From Runella slithyformis DSM 19594 (GTDB taxonomy: Bacteria; Bacteroidota; Bacteroidia; Cytophagales; Spirosomataceae), in assembly GCF_000218895.1 (NCBI RefSeq), contig NC_015703.1:1177501-1241500 (forward strand): a stretch of 64,000 bases of DNA, in the 5' to 3' direction. The notes below the pieces were generated by a model. It saw only the letters and a program-made list of their open reading frames with translations, was not told where the DNA came from and did not search any database. The position numbers and the translations under genes are program-made. Position 1 is the stretch's first letter; each line of letters begins with the position of its first letter. Positions 33,420 through 42,291 of this stretch are shown piece after piece.

Positions 33420-33722
33420 ATGTTATTGGATATGCATTCGTCAGCCTCCGCCAGTGAGAACAGTGAAACGAGGAAGCCTCAAAAACAATACTGCGAACAC
33501 CACGCAGAGTGTCTGAAAAAAATTCAGGCCGTGTTGGACGGAGAAGCTTCAGAAGCCGAGAAGGACCACTTCAGGGAAAATATGGATGATTGCCTCCATT
33601 GTATCAAAATGTACCACCTCGAAAAGTGCGTCAAAGAAGCCCTTCAGGCGAAAGTCGATAAACGGCTTTGCCCAGACAATCTCGTACAGGCAATCAAGAC
33701 CAAATTAAACATTATCTCCTAA
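33420..33722 (+). CDS. Small cysteine-rich anti-sigma factor-like protein
   Basis: 100 residues from ATG 33420 (or 96 from 33432). The pattern EHHAECLKKIQAVLDGEASEAEKDHF...DDCLHCIKMYHLEKCVKEAL has the layout of zinc-binding anti-sigma domains: a helix with His/Cys, an acidic turn, then CxxC (residues about 62-65). No membrane segment, so it is a cytoplasmic anti-sigma factor of the redox-sensing kind. Its position just after the ECF sigma gene supports this. Ends 3 bp before the gmk start codon. Confidence 0.75.
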   Translation: MLLDMHSSASASENSETRKPQKQYCEHHAECLKKIQAVLDGEASEAEKDHFRENMDDCLHCIKMYHLEKCVKEALQAKVDKRLCPDNLVQAIKTKLNIIS

Positions 33723-33725
33723 GTT

Positions 33726-34292
33726 TTGGAAGGAAAGCTCATCATCTTCTCTGCCCCATCAGGCTCCGGAAAAACGACCATCGTACGACACCTGCTCTCA
33801 AAGTACAACAATCTGGGCTTTTCCATTTCTGCCTGCACCCGCGACCGCCGTGGCCGCAATGAAGTCCACGGAAAAGATTACTACTTCTTAAGCCCGGATG
33901 AATTTAAACAACGCATTGACAACAATGAGTTTGTGGAGTGGGAAGAAGTCTACCCGGGCGGTTATTACGGCACGCTTAAATCTGAGATCGAACGCTTATG
34001 GTCAGAAGGAAAGCATGTCATTTTTGACGTGGATGTGAAGGGCGGCCTTAAGCTGAAAGAATACTTTGGAGAACGGGCTCTCGCCATCTTTGTGAAGGCA
34101 CCGAGCGAAGAGGCTATCAAAGAACGCCTCATGATGCGCGGTACCGAGACCGAAGACAGCCTTTCCAAGCGGCTGTTTAAAGTAAAATTTGAGATGTCTT
34201 TCCAGGATCAATTTGATGTGATTCTGATAAATGACCGGCTCGAAACGGCCCTTGCCAAAGCCGAAGAACTTGTCGAGAACTTTCTCGGCTGA
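33726..34292 (+). CDS. gmk: Guanylate kinase
   Basis: 188 residues. P-loop [17 protein letters not shown] at about 8-24, the GMP-binding [20 protein letters not shown] motif and the conserved [33 protein letters not shown] and [10 protein letters not shown] lid elements. It phosphorylates GMP to GDP. The reading frame begins with TTG (33726), since no in-frame ATG or GTG lies between the preceding stop and the P-loop. It is placed directly downstream of the sigma/anti-sigma pair and probably co-transcribed. Confidence 0.95.
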   Translation: MEGKLIIFSAPSGSGKTTIVRHLLSKYNNLGFSISACTRDRRGRNEVHGKDYYFLSPDEFKQRIDNNEFVEWEEVYPGGYYGTLKSEIERLWSEGKHVIFDVDVKGGLKLKEYFGERALAIFVKAPSEEAIKERLMMRGTETEDSLSKRLFKVKFEMSFQDQFDVILINDRLETALAKAEELVENFLG

Positions 34293-34317
34293 TCTCATTC
34301 AATAGTGAATATATAAA

Positions 34318-34365
34318 GTCATTACAGCAAAAGCCGGACAATGATCCGGCTTTTGCTGTAATGAC
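34318..34365. terminator. 21-bp bidirectional terminator between gmk and ypdA
   Basis: Perfect stem: left arm 34318-34338 (begins GTCATTACAGC), six-base loop CAATGA, right arm 34345-34365. It separates two convergent genes and has A/T-rich middle arms rather than clear T-tails. Confidence 0.85.
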
Positions 34366-34403
34366 TAATAAAGGTGAGGTACTTTGCAAACAAATAAACT
34401 GAC

Positions 34404-35408
34404 TTATATTCTCTCAATTAACTCTTTCACCTGACGGATTTTACGCCCCGCCATGTGGTCAACGATCGCTGCCGCGTGTTCGCGGCCGTTTTCAATGAAA
34501 ACTTTTTCGGTATGAATTCCTGCCACGACCGTGCCGCATAAATAAAGTCCCGGCACATTGGTTTCAAACGTCTCGGGATCGTAGACAGGTATCATACTCG
34601 GTTGGGTAAGCTCAATACCGCAGCGTTGGAGCAGGGCAGCATCCGGAACATAGCCGATCAGCATCAACACAAAATCCGCATCAATCCATTCTGATTCTCC
34701 CGTCTCTACATTTTCAATTTGAACGCGCCCAGGTTCGATGGCAGTGGTCAGGCTATTGAACCGTGTCTTGATCTTTCCTTCCCGTATCCGATTTTTCACA
34801 TCCGGCACGAGCCAATATTTGACCGTAGAGCGAAAATCCTCTCCCCGATGCACGATCGTCACATCTACATCGTGACGATACAATTCCAGCGCTGCCTCAA
34901 CGGCAGAATTGGCAGCGCCTATGATCACAACTTTAGAGAACGAATATAAAAAAGGTTCGTCATAATAAGGCGAAACATGTGGTAAATTTTCCCCGGGAAT
35001 TCCCAAATGACGCGGAAAATCAAAATACCCGGTGGCAATGACTACCTTACGGGCATAATACGTTTCTCCGTTGACGGTTTGCACTTCAAACGTTTCTTCC
35101 CGTTTGAGAACCAGCGTAACTTCCGTAAAGAGTTTGAAGTTTAAGTGATAGTAACCGGCCACTTTACGGTAATACTGCAACGCTTCACTGCGGTTGGCTT
35201 TAACTTCCGAAATCGGAAAAGGAATCCCTCCGATCTCAATGTTTTCGGCGGTGGAGAAAAAACGCATCCGTTTGGGATAGCGTCGAATGGATTCTGTGAT
35301 ACTGCCTTTTTCCAGAATGAGATGACTCAACCCGGCTTTAGCCGCTTCAATCCCCACGGCAAGACCGCACGGCCCCGCGCCTATTATCAATACATCATAT
35401 ACCTGCAT
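34404..35408 (-). CDS. ypdA: YpdA-type NADPH-dependent bacillithiol disulfide reductase
   Basis: 334 residues. FAD-binding GxGxxG: VLIIGAGPCGLAVGIEAAKAG at the N-terminus; NADPH-binding VVIIGAANSAVEAALELYRH near 178; the C-terminal GLYLCGTVVAGIHTEKVFIENGREHAAAI motif completes the flavin site. Unlike thioredoxin reductase there is no CxxC pair; only a single Cys sits in the FAD motif region (GPCG), as in YpdA. It keeps bacillithiol reduced, which fits the presence of bshC (51.4-53.0 kb). Confidence 0.85.
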   Translation of the reverse strand: MQVYDVLIIGAGPCGLAVGIEAAKAGLSHLILEKGSITESIRRYPKRMRFFSTAENIEIGGIPFPISEVKANRSEALQYYRKVAGYYHLNFKLFTEVTLVLKREETFEVQTVNGETYYARKVVIATGYFDFPRHLGIPGENLPHVSPYYDEPFLYSFSKVVIIGAANSAVEAALELYRHDVDVTIVHRGEDFRSTVKYWLVPDVKNRIREGKIKTRFNSLTTAIEPGRVQIENVETGESEWIDADFVLMLIGYVPDAALLQRCGIELTQPSMIPVYDPETFETNVPGLYLCGTVVAGIHTEKVFIENGREHAAAIVDHMAGRKIRQVKELIERI

Positions 35409-35681
35409 AAAAAAGAAAATAGTAAGTACGTTACAAAAATAAAGGTTGGTGGAGCACCCCTGTCAAAAACCAACGGATAATCTTCCCATAAAATGACCTT
35501 AATCGCATCAATACGCTTCTATAAAAGCATTTTAGGAAGATAAAGCAATATCTTCCCGGGTCAATTTTGAATTTGGCGGTTAGTTTATTTTCTTGCACGC
35601 CCGATGCCCTTATTTCTACATCTCCTAACCTTATAACACGACAATTCCATCGAAAAATTCACTTCAAACCTAAATTCCTGT
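35409..35681. other. Intergenic region, 273 bp, divergent promoters expected
   Basis: Between ypdA (leftward) and the S10 peptidase (rightward). AT-rich. I see no exact -33/-7 pair; TTTTG at about 35565 with TATTTTCT 16 bases later is a weak candidate for the peptidase gene. Confidence 0.3.
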
Positions 35682-37232
35682 ATGAAAAAATTACTCCTTC
35701 CGGCCCTTACCTTTTTGTGTAGTTGCGTGAATATCAACGCTCAGCAGCGAACACCTCCCGCAGCTCCTGTAGGCACGCCGGCACCGGCACCGGCCAAAGA
35801 AGAAAAATCATCCAACAATCTGACGTTCAATCCCGATTCGTTTGTAGTAACCGACCACGAGACGACCATTAAGGGACAAAAAATTCCTTACCGCGCCACG
35901 ACCGGCACCATGCCGGTCTGGGATGAAGACGGCAAAGCCATTGCGGGGCTTTTTTATACTTTTTACGAACGCTCCGACATTAAAGACCGAACCTCTCGCC
36001 CTTTGGTTATTTCGTTTAACGGCGGCCCCGGTTCAGCAGCGGTTTGGATGCACATTGCGTACACCGGCCCGCGCCTGCTCAACATCGACGATGAAGGCTA
36101 TCCCATTCAGCCCTACGGCATCAAAGAAAACCCCTATTCTATCCTGGATGTAGCCGATATTGTTTTTGTTAATCCCGTCAACACCGGCTACTCTCGCCCT
36201 ACGAGCAAGGATGTACCGGGGTCAAAGTTTTTCGGCGTACGCGCGGATATAAAATACCTGGCCGAATGGATCGGAACCTTTGTGACGCGCAACAACCGCT
36301 GGGCCTCCCCTAAATACCTTATTGGCGAAAGCTACGGCACCACGCGTGTGTCAGGCCTGGCCCTTGAACTCCAAAACTCCCAATGGATGTACCTGAACGG
36401 GGTCATTCTGGTTTCTCCTACCACGCTCGGCATTGAGCGCGGTGAGGTATCGGAAGCAGCGCTGCGATTGCCGTACTATGCCGCTACAGCCTGGTATCAC
36501 AAGGCATTGAGCCCTGATCTACAGCAGAAGGATCTGACGGATATGCTGCCTGAAGTAGAAAATTTCACCATCAATGAATTATTACCCGCCATCAGCAAAG
36601 GCGGTTTTTTGGAAGACAGTAAGCGCAAAGAGATTGCCGCCAAAATGGCACGGTATTCAGGCCTTTCCGAAAAAGTGATCTTACAAAGTAACTTTGACGT
36701 CACAACCAGCTATTTCTGGAAAGAACTGCTCCGTGACAAAGGCTTTACGGTAGGCCGATTGGATTCCCGCTACAAAGGCATTGACCGCCAGGACGTGGGA
36801 GACAAGCCTGACTTCAACTCAGAACTGACTTCCTGGCTGCATTCTTTTACGCCCGCCATCAACATTTATCTGCGCAATGAACTGAATTACAAAACCGACC
36901 TGAAATACTACATGTTCGGCCCCGTAAATCCGTGGGACCGCAGCGGCGACCAATCGGCGGAAAACCTGCGTCAGGCTATGGCCCAAAACCCATACCTGCA
37001 CGTGATGGTGCAATCAGGCTACTATGACGGTGCCTGCGATTACTTCAACGCTAAATACAACATGTGGCAAATGGACCCGAGCGGCAAGCTGAAAGACCGC
37101 ATGAGCTGGAAAGGCTACCGCAGCGGCCACATGATGTACCTCCGCAAAGAAGACCTCCAAAAAGGCAACGAAGACATTCGTCAGTTCATCAAACAATCAT
37201 TGCCCAAGCCCGGACAGCCGGCCAAATATTAA
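35682..37232 (+). CDS. Exported S10 family serine carboxypeptidase-like peptidase
   Basis: 516 residues. Signal peptide (ending NINAQ), then a proline/alanine-rich linker. Catalytic motifs of the carboxypeptidase Y family are present: FNGGPGSAAVWMH (oxyanion region), GESYGTTR (nucleophile Ser), YYDGACDY (Asp) and YRSGHMMYL (His) in the right order. These alpha/beta-hydrolases remove C-terminal residues from peptides; bacterial ones are periplasmic or secreted. There is no T9SS tail. Followed by two strong hairpins, so probably a single-gene transcript. Confidence 0.9.
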   Translation: MKKLLLPALTFLCSCVNINAQQRTPPAAPVGTPAPAPAKEEKSSNNLTFNPDSFVVTDHETTIKGQKIPYRATTGTMPVWDEDGKAIAGLFYTFYERSDIKDRTSRPLVISFNGGPGSAAVWMHIAYTGPRLLNIDDEGYPIQPYGIKENPYSILDVADIVFVNPVNTGYSRPTSKDVPGSKFFGVRADIKYLAEWIGTFVTRNNRWASPKYLIGESYGTTRVSGLALELQNSQWMYLNGVILVSPTTLGIERGEVSEAALRLPYYAATAWYHKALSPDLQQKDLTDMLPEVENFTINELLPAISKGGFLEDSKRKEIAAKMARYSGLSEKVILQSNFDVTTSYFWKELLRDKGFTVGRLDSRYKGIDRQDVGDKPDFNSELTSWLHSFTPAINIYLRNELNYKTDLKYYMFGPVNPWDRSGDQSAENLRQAMAQNPYLHVMVQSGYYDGACDYFNAKYNMWQMDPSGKLKDRMSWKGYRSGHMMYLRKEDLQKGNEDIRQFIKQSLPKPGQPAKY

Positions 37233-37242
37233 TTACTATCCA

Positions 37243-37318
37243 CAGGGGCAGGCTTCACGTCTGCCCCTGCCATAAAACAAAAAGAGACGTGAAATTCACG
37301 TCTCTTTTTGTTTTATGG
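37243..37318. terminator. Double hairpin with 24-bp perfect palindrome
   Basis: First stem CAGGGGCAG/CTGCCCCTG (37243-37251 with 37261-37269). Second stem: 24 perfect base pairs, 37270-37293 with 37295-37318, separated by a single A. The A-rich left and T-rich right ends of the second stem serve as terminator in either direction. Confidence 0.85.
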
Positions 37319-37408
37319 AATACTGACAATCTATCTTCTTTTATCCACATAATCAGTAAAATTGCCCTGCTGAATGCTTGATAGTGCTGTACCTATACCG
37401 TAATGATT

Positions 37409-38707
37409 ATGAAGTTATCTTTATTCGTTTTCCCAGTCTTTTTTATTGCTTTTACGCAGGCAAATGCCCAAACAAAATCCATCAAAAATACACCGGGTTT
37501 GGGCGATGCCGCTCCCGAAACCGTGGGAATATCCACAGAGCGGCTCAGTCGCATGGACGGCGTTTTGCAAAATGCCGTCATGCAGGGTTCGGTGCCGGGC
37601 GTTGCGGCAATTGTGGTACGCAACGGCAAGATCGTCTACCATAAAGCCTTCGGTATGGCCGACAACGCCTCTAATCGACCGCTCAAACGCGACGATATCT
37701 TTCGGATCGCTTCCATGTCCAAAGCCATTACGTCTACGGCGGTCATGATGCTGTGGGAAGAGGGCAAATTTCAGTTGGATGACCCTATTTCCAAATACAT
37801 TCCCGAATTTAAGAATCAGACGGTGCTGAAAACCTTTAAGTTTCAGGACAGCACCTATACCACCGAACCCGTCAAATCAGAGATCACGATTCGGCATTTA
37901 TTGACGCATACCTCGGGACTCGGATACGGGGTCATTGACGGCGACGAACGATTCAAAGCCCTTTATTACAAAGCCGGCATTGTAGATCTGTTTACGACCC
38001 AACCCGTCAGGATCGGCGACAACATCAAAAAGCTGGCCAAGCTTCCTTTGCACCACCATCCGGGCGAAAAATACGTGTATTCGGAAGGGTTGGATGTCTT
38101 GGGGTATTTCATTGAAATCATTTCCGGAATGCCTTTTGATGAATTTTTACGCAAGCGTCTGTTCGAGCCTTTGGGCATGAATGATACTTATTTTTACCTC
38201 CCGGAGGCAAAGGCATCGCGGCTGGTATCCATTCAAAAACCGCAAAACGGCCAATGGGTGCGCTATCCGAATACATTTTACGACACCGACTACCCCATCA
38301 AAGGAGCTAAAGCTTTCTTTTCGGGCGGAGCGGGGCTATCGAGTACAGCCCGAGATTACGCGGCATTTTTGCTGATGTATCTAAACGGCGGAGAAGTCAA
38401 CGGCAAGCGTTTTTTAAGTCGTACCACCATCGAAACCATTCTCAGCAATCAGGTGGGAGAATTGCTGGGCGGCGACAAAGCCAACTCTTCGTACGGGCTG
38501 GCGTTTGGCCTTCTCAACAAAGCCGGGGCGGAAAAAGGAGCCAAAGGCAGCGAAGGCACGTTTGAATGGGGCGGCTATTTCAACACCAATTATTTTGCTG
38601 ACCCCAAAGAAAAAATCATCGGAGTCATCATGAAACAAACCCAAAGCAGCAGCGACAATCTTAATAACCTTTTTCGACAGGTTATTTATCAATCCATTGA
38701 TGATTAA
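37409..38707 (+). CDS. Exported serine hydrolase (class C beta-lactamase / esterase family)
   Basis: 432 residues from ATG 37409 (an ATG two codons earlier, 37403, is possible). Signal peptide to ANAQ. The SxxK motif is SMSKAITSTAVMML, the YxN-like motif is YSEGLDVLGYFIE (Ser/Glu in place of Asn), and the KTG-like strand is EWGGYFNTNYF near the C-terminus. This is the 'serine hydrolase/beta-lactamase PF00144' family, usually peptidases or esterases rather than true beta-lactamases. Placed upstream of the double-thioredoxin gene, 39 bp apart. Confidence 0.88.
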   Translation: MKLSLFVFPVFFIAFTQANAQTKSIKNTPGLGDAAPETVGISTERLSRMDGVLQNAVMQGSVPGVAAIVVRNGKIVYHKAFGMADNASNRPLKRDDIFRIASMSKAITSTAVMMLWEEGKFQLDDPISKYIPEFKNQTVLKTFKFQDSTYTTEPVKSEITIRHLLTHTSGLGYGVIDGDERFKALYYKAGIVDLFTTQPVRIGDNIKKLAKLPLHHHPGEKYVYSEGLDVLGYFIEIISGMPFDEFLRKRLFEPLGMNDTYFYLPEAKASRLVSIQKPQNGQWVRYPNTFYDTDYPIKGAKAFFSGGAGLSSTARDYAAFLLMYLNGGEVNGKRFLSRTTIETILSNQVGELLGGDKANSSYGLAFGLLNKAGAEKGAKGSEGTFEWGGYFNTNYFADPKEKIIGVIMKQTQSSSDNLNNLFRQVIYQSIDD

Positions 38708-38746
38708 TCGTTAACGAACAATAAATCAGTAAACCCAAAAAATGCA

Positions 38747-39862
38747 ATGAAAACGACGTTCATCTTTTTTGTATCGGTCTTGTGGATGACGCTGAACGCG
38801 TACGCCATTGACCCCAAAACGCTCGAAATCGGCGCGCAGGCTCCCGATTTTAAACTTCCCGGTACCGACGGAAAAACGTACAGCTTGGCAAGTTTCAGTA
38901 AGGCAAAAGTATTGGTGGTCGTTTTTACGTGCAACCATTGCCCCACCGCTCAGGCCTATGAAGATCGGATCATCCGCCTTACCAACGACTACAAAGCTAA
39001 AGGAGTGCAGGTAGTGGCGATCTCCACCAACGACCCATCAGCGGTACGGTTGGATGAACTGGGATACACTGACCTGAGCGATACGTTTGAGGAAATGAAG
39101 ATTCGCTACAAAGACAAGAACTACAACTTTCCGTACCTCTACGACGGTGCTACACAAATCACCTCGCTGGCGTACGGTGCCGTAGCTACACCCCACGTAT
39201 TCATTTTTGACCAAAGTCGTAAGCTGCAATACACCGGCCGCTTTGACGATGTGGAAAAACCGACCGAAACCCCAAAAGTCAACAATGCCCGCGATGCGGT
39301 AGAAGCATTGCTGGCCGGCAAACCGGTAGCGATTCCCAAAACGAAATCCTTTGGCTGCTCGGTCAAATGGAAAGAAAAATCGGATTGGATCGAGCGGGGC
39401 AAAGCCGAATGGGCCAAAGAAGAAGTAAAATTAGAATCCATCAATCCGGAAGGGTTGCGCAAGCTGTTGAAGAATGATACCGAAAAGCTGCGCGTCATCA
39501 ACGTTTGGGCTACCTGGTGTGGCCCGTGTGTGGTAGAATTTCCCGAATTTGTGACCATGAACCGCATGTACCGAGGACGAGATTTTGAATTTGTCAGCAT
39601 CACTACCGACAAACCCGCCCAACGCGAAAAAGCCCTGAAATTTCTCAAAGCCAAACAGGCCTCCAATACCAATTACATTTTGGACGGCATGGATGTGTAC
39701 CAATTCATTGAACTCGTAGACCCCAAATGGCAGGGAGCCTTGCCCTATACGCTTATCATAGAGCCGGGCGGTAAAGTCATTTATACCAAACAGGGTGCCA
39801 TCAACGCGCTCGAAGTCCGTAAAAAGATTGTCGAAAGCCCAACGATAGGCAGGTACTATTAG
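38747..39862 (+). CDS. Exported protein with two thioredoxin folds (peroxiredoxin-like plus TlpA-like)
   Basis: 371 residues with a signal peptide. First fold (about 25-190): APDFKLPGTDGKTYSLASF then VVVFTCNHCPTAQAYEDR, a CxxC in the AhpC/Redoxin position. Second fold (about 235-365): VINVWATWCGPCVVEFPEF, a TlpA/ResA-type CGPC active site, followed by the cis-Pro-like GALPYTLIIEPGG. Each fold alone is common in Bacteroidota; the fusion suggests an oxidoreductase in which one site hands electrons to the other in the periplasm. A preceding serine hydrolase and following endonuclease V give no functional hint. Confidence 0.88.
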   Translation: MKTTFIFFVSVLWMTLNAYAIDPKTLEIGAQAPDFKLPGTDGKTYSLASFSKAKVLVVVFTCNHCPTAQAYEDRIIRLTNDYKAKGVQVVAISTNDPSAVRLDELGYTDLSDTFEEMKIRYKDKNYNFPYLYDGATQITSLAYGAVATPHVFIFDQSRKLQYTGRFDDVEKPTETPKVNNARDAVEALLAGKPVAIPKTKSFGCSVKWKEKSDWIERGKAEWAKEEVKLESINPEGLRKLLKNDTEKLRVINVWATWCGPCVVEFPEFVTMNRMYRGRDFEFVSITTDKPAQREKALKFLKAKQASNTNYILDGMDVYQFIELVDPKWQGALPYTLIIEPGGKVIYTKQGAINALEVRKKIVESPTIGRYY

Positions 39863-39876
39863 CAAAGAAAATGTTT

Positions 39877-39927
39877 GTATCAAAGAGAAGCCCCGACGCC
39901 CAACGTGTCGGGGCTTCTCTTTGATAC
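39877..39927. terminator. 21-bp hairpin terminator after the thioredoxin-fold gene
   Basis: Left arm 39877-39897 (GTATCAAAGAGAAGCCCCGAC split in two: GTATCAAAGA and GAAGCCCCGAC) pairs perfectly with 39907-39927; nine-base loop. Confidence 0.85.
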
Positions 39928-39974
39928 CCGTTGCCGGCACGAGTTTTTGTCAGAATGTGTGAAAACGGCAGGCA

Positions 39975-40682
39975 ATGAACATCCACTATCATGATTTGAC
40001 CCTTTCTGAAGCCAAGGCGATGCAGGAAAACTTGCGGGAGAACATTCAATCAGAACCGCTCAATAAACCGATACACACCATCGCGGGGGCCGATATCTCC
40101 TTAGATCTATACAGTGAAACCATTTATGCGGGCATCGTTATTCTGCGGTATGCTGACCTACAGCCCCTGGCCTATTCATTGGTCAAAAGCACCAATACAT
40201 TTCCGTATGTGCCCGGGTTTCTGGCGTTTAGGGAGGTTCCTGCCCTTGTGCAGGCATTGGCCCAAATTCCCATCGCTCCCGACGTTATTATGGTAGACGG
40301 GCACGGCATCGCTCACCCAAGACGCATGGGAATAGCCACTCATTTCGGTACGCTTACCAACACTGCCACACTGGGTTGCGCCAAGAAGATCCTCTTTGGA
40401 AAATGGCCCGAGCCGGAAGCCATCAAAGGCTCTTACACACTCATCAAAGACAAAGAAGAGATCATCGGCTATGCGATGAGGAGCAAAAACAACGTCAAAC
40501 CCATTTTTATATCTCCCGGAAATCAAATGTGTCTGCAAGACAGTCTTAATATCACCGTACACTGCCTGCGCAATCATCGCTTGCCGGAGCCTACCCGCAA
40601 AGCCCACGAATTTGTCAATCGCTTTCGTACGGGCGAACTGGAAGAAGGCTATCATGAACTGCCAAATTGGGAATTGTTTTGA
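39975..40682 (+). CDS. nfi: Endonuclease V (deoxyinosine 3' endonuclease)
   Basis: 235 residues. Motifs of the EndoV family: IAGADISLD (first catalytic Asp), VPGFLAFREVP, MVDGHGIAHPRRMGIATHFG (second Asp, DNA-base pocket) and the Lys in SKNNVKPIFISPGNQM with HxL toward the C-terminus (TVHCLRNHRLPEPTRKAHEF). It nicks DNA one base 3' of deoxyinosine. Family length is normal (~220-240). No neighbouring repair genes. Confidence 0.93.
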   Translation: MNIHYHDLTLSEAKAMQENLRENIQSEPLNKPIHTIAGADISLDLYSETIYAGIVILRYADLQPLAYSLVKSTNTFPYVPGFLAFREVPALVQALAQIPIAPDVIMVDGHGIAHPRRMGIATHFGTLTNTATLGCAKKILFGKWPEPEAIKGSYTLIKDKEEIIGYAMRSKNNVKPIFISPGNQMCLQDSLNITVHCLRNHRLPEPTRKAHEFVNRFRTGELEEGYHELPNWELF

Positions 40683-41165
40683 AGCGGAGACTTCAGGCAC
40701 TCTTACGCTTTCACAAACCCCATTGGCTGCTTACCGGAGCACAAATAAAGAACTCCCAAACAAAACAATCTACAAATAGTCATATTTATAGAAATAATTT
40801 TAATGAGTGACAATGATACCTTTCGAGAAACAAAATTGCCTATCTACTTGGATAATAAATTATAACTTCTATATTTGTACAACAAAGCTACTAAAACACA
40901 GAAAGGCTATTCTTTCTTTTGTCTAAAAATACCCCTGTTTGCCATTTACTGATTTAATGGCACTATCATCCACTAAAGCACTCACCTGAGGAAGACATCA
41001 CTACCTGATTTTCAGTTTTGCCGCGCAGCGCCATTCTCATTTGAATGACGTTTTCCACCTGCTGAATAGTCACCGATCCATACACCAATTACTCTTAAAA
41101 CGGGCACAACTTTTTATTGATTCACTATGTGAGTTGCGGCCCACTTCATTTAAAATACCACTGAC
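40683..41165. other. 483-bp gene-free region with an orphan promoter
   Basis: No convincing coding sequence. A strong promoter (40848-40877) points right, with a transcript start near 40884; the next gene begins at 41166. A 7-bp hairpin TGCCATT/AATGGCA is at 40940-40962. A short leftward ORF of about 39 codons (40966-41085) exists but is not convincing. The stretch may hold a long 5' leader or an unannotated small RNA. Confidence 0.4.
40848..40877 (+). promoter_or_regulatory. Consensus promoter without a nearby gene
   Basis: TTG (40848-40850), exactly 19 bases, TATATTTG (40870-40877), a perfect Bacteroidota promoter. The nearest rightward gene starts 288 bases after the -7 box. Confidence 0.65.
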
Positions 41166-41501
41166 ATGAACCGCTTTTCAGTTTTATATACCCTCAAAAA
41201 ACAATATCACCACCTTTCTTTCAGTACCCGTTCGGAAGCGGAAGCGGTATTGGAAAAGATCGTTCGCCGCCGGCGGGGCGTTCCCATCGGCATCTATGAC
41301 GCCAAAACAGAGCTGTTTTTTTGGGAACGTAACCGACAAAAGAAGAACAGTGAACTGAGCTTCAGTAAACAGGCCAAAGAAGAAGATGCGATGATTACGA
41401 TCGTGCAAAATTTACGTCGTCAGGCAGAAGTACCTGTGGATGAAGAACTCATCGAACTCGATATTATGTTGCGGCCCATGCCGCGATTGCTGCGCTCGTA
41501 A
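41166..41501 (+). CDS. Conserved hypothetical protein, 111 residues
   Basis: I do not recognise a named domain. The protein is basic and helical in the middle (EAVLEKIVRRRRGVP), has a short beta-rich segment (GIYDAKTELFFWER), and no signal or membrane segment. Its start ATG at 41166 has no alternative. It precedes, convergently, a receiver-domain gene by 20 bp. Confidence 0.6.
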   Translation: MNRFSVLYTLKKQYHHLSFSTRSEAEAVLEKIVRRRRGVPIGIYDAKTELFFWERNRQKKNSELSFSKQAKEEDAMITIVQNLRRQAEVPVDEELIELDIMLRPMPRLLRS

Positions 41502-41521
41502 CCGCTCACTTTAAGCAATCA

Positions 41522-41947
41522 TTACAGCTGACTATTAGGATGCAGGCAGTCTTGCCAATAGTCAATGATGAGTTTCAGCTGTTGTTGAAATTTGGAATAG
41601 CTTGTAGCTTTTTTATAAAAGCCCTGAACCGCCGCATCATACGCAATGTGAATAAGCTGTGCATTGGCTGCTGTCGACAAAAAAATAAAAGGAATTGATT
41701 TTCGGCGCAAAAATTCATTTTTGTTGATATGCTCACGCAATTCCAGTCCATTCATGACCGGCATATTGATATCGCACAAAATCAGAAAAGGTTTCTCTTT
41801 GGTCGTTTCCAAATAGTGCAGCGCCATCTTTCCGTTCGGAAAAAAAATAAGCTTATTCGGCAATTCAAAACTCTGAATGATTTGGCTGATAAGATACTGA
41901 TCATCAGTATCATCTTCAACGGAAATGATAGGCCCTATCAATGACAT
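41522..41947 (-). CDS. Stand-alone receiver (CheY-like) response regulator
   Basis: 141 residues, one receiver domain only. Acidic pocket VEDDTDDQ (Asp12/13), phosphorylated Asp in ILCDINMPVMNG (about residue 59), the Ser/Thr switch in IFLSTAAN and Lys in GFYKKATS. Because there is no output domain it acts by protein contact (for example with a kinase or a phosphorelay partner). No kinase is adjacent. It has a short C-terminal extension. Confidence 0.9.
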   Translation of the reverse strand: MSLIGPIISVEDDTDDQYLISQIIQSFELPNKLIFFPNGKMALHYLETTKEKPFLILCDINMPVMNGLELREHINKNEFLRRKSIPFIFLSTAANAQLIHIAYDAAVQGFYKKATSYSKFQQQLKLIIDYWQDCLHPNSQL

Positions 41948-42131
41948 AGGTGTGGTAGTGTTTTATAACGTTAACAAATGTATGTTTAAGGGATGATATT
42001 ATCAAAAACCGGAATTTTTACCGGTGATAAGATTAAAGTATCGAACGCGGCCAACTAATCAGGCAACGACTGAGAAATCCTTTTTATACAACTATTAGGA
42101 AAGGAAATGATACCTATGAAGAAAATCAAAT

Positions 42132-42189
42132 GACTCCGACAGGAGTCGAAGTCGGGCGCGACCCCGGACATCTCAAGCGTTTAGGAAAC
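42132..42189 (-). pseudogene. Partial, rearranged copy of tRNA-Arg
   Basis: GACTCCGAC...TCGAA (42132-42150) repeats the 3' acceptor/T-arm of the neighbouring tRNA-Arg with two mismatches. After an unrelated stretch of about 22 bases, TCAAGCGTTTAGGAAAC (42173-42189) repeats its anticodon arm exactly. The D-arm and 5' acceptor half are missing. It lies 6 bp from the intact gene on the same strand. It may be a remnant of an integration target duplication or of tandem tRNA duplication. Confidence 0.65.
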
Positions 42190-42194
42190 TTATG

Positions 42195-42266
42195 TGACTC
42201 CGACGGGAATCGAACCCATATCAAGCGTTTAGGAAACGCTTATTCTATCCGTTGAACTACGGAGTC
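42195..42266 (-). tRNA. tRNA-Arg (anticodon CCU)
   Basis: Leftward. The acceptor arms GACTCCG (5', complement of 42260-42266) and CGGAGTC (3', complement of 42196-42202) pair. The anticodon stem AGCGT/ACGCT encloses the loop TTCCTAA with CCT in the middle, and GGTTCGATTCC is the T arm. About 72 nt with discriminator A; the 3' CCA is not encoded. Decodes AGG. Confidence 0.9.
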
Positions 42267-42291
42267 TGATTTTTGCGCAAATGTCTGAAAA

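Noticed and set aside
40966-41085. Leftward ORF of about 39 codons in the 483-bp gap
   Set aside because: Needs a GTG or TTG start, has no family resemblance and no promoter; could be a gene remnant but cannot be supported.
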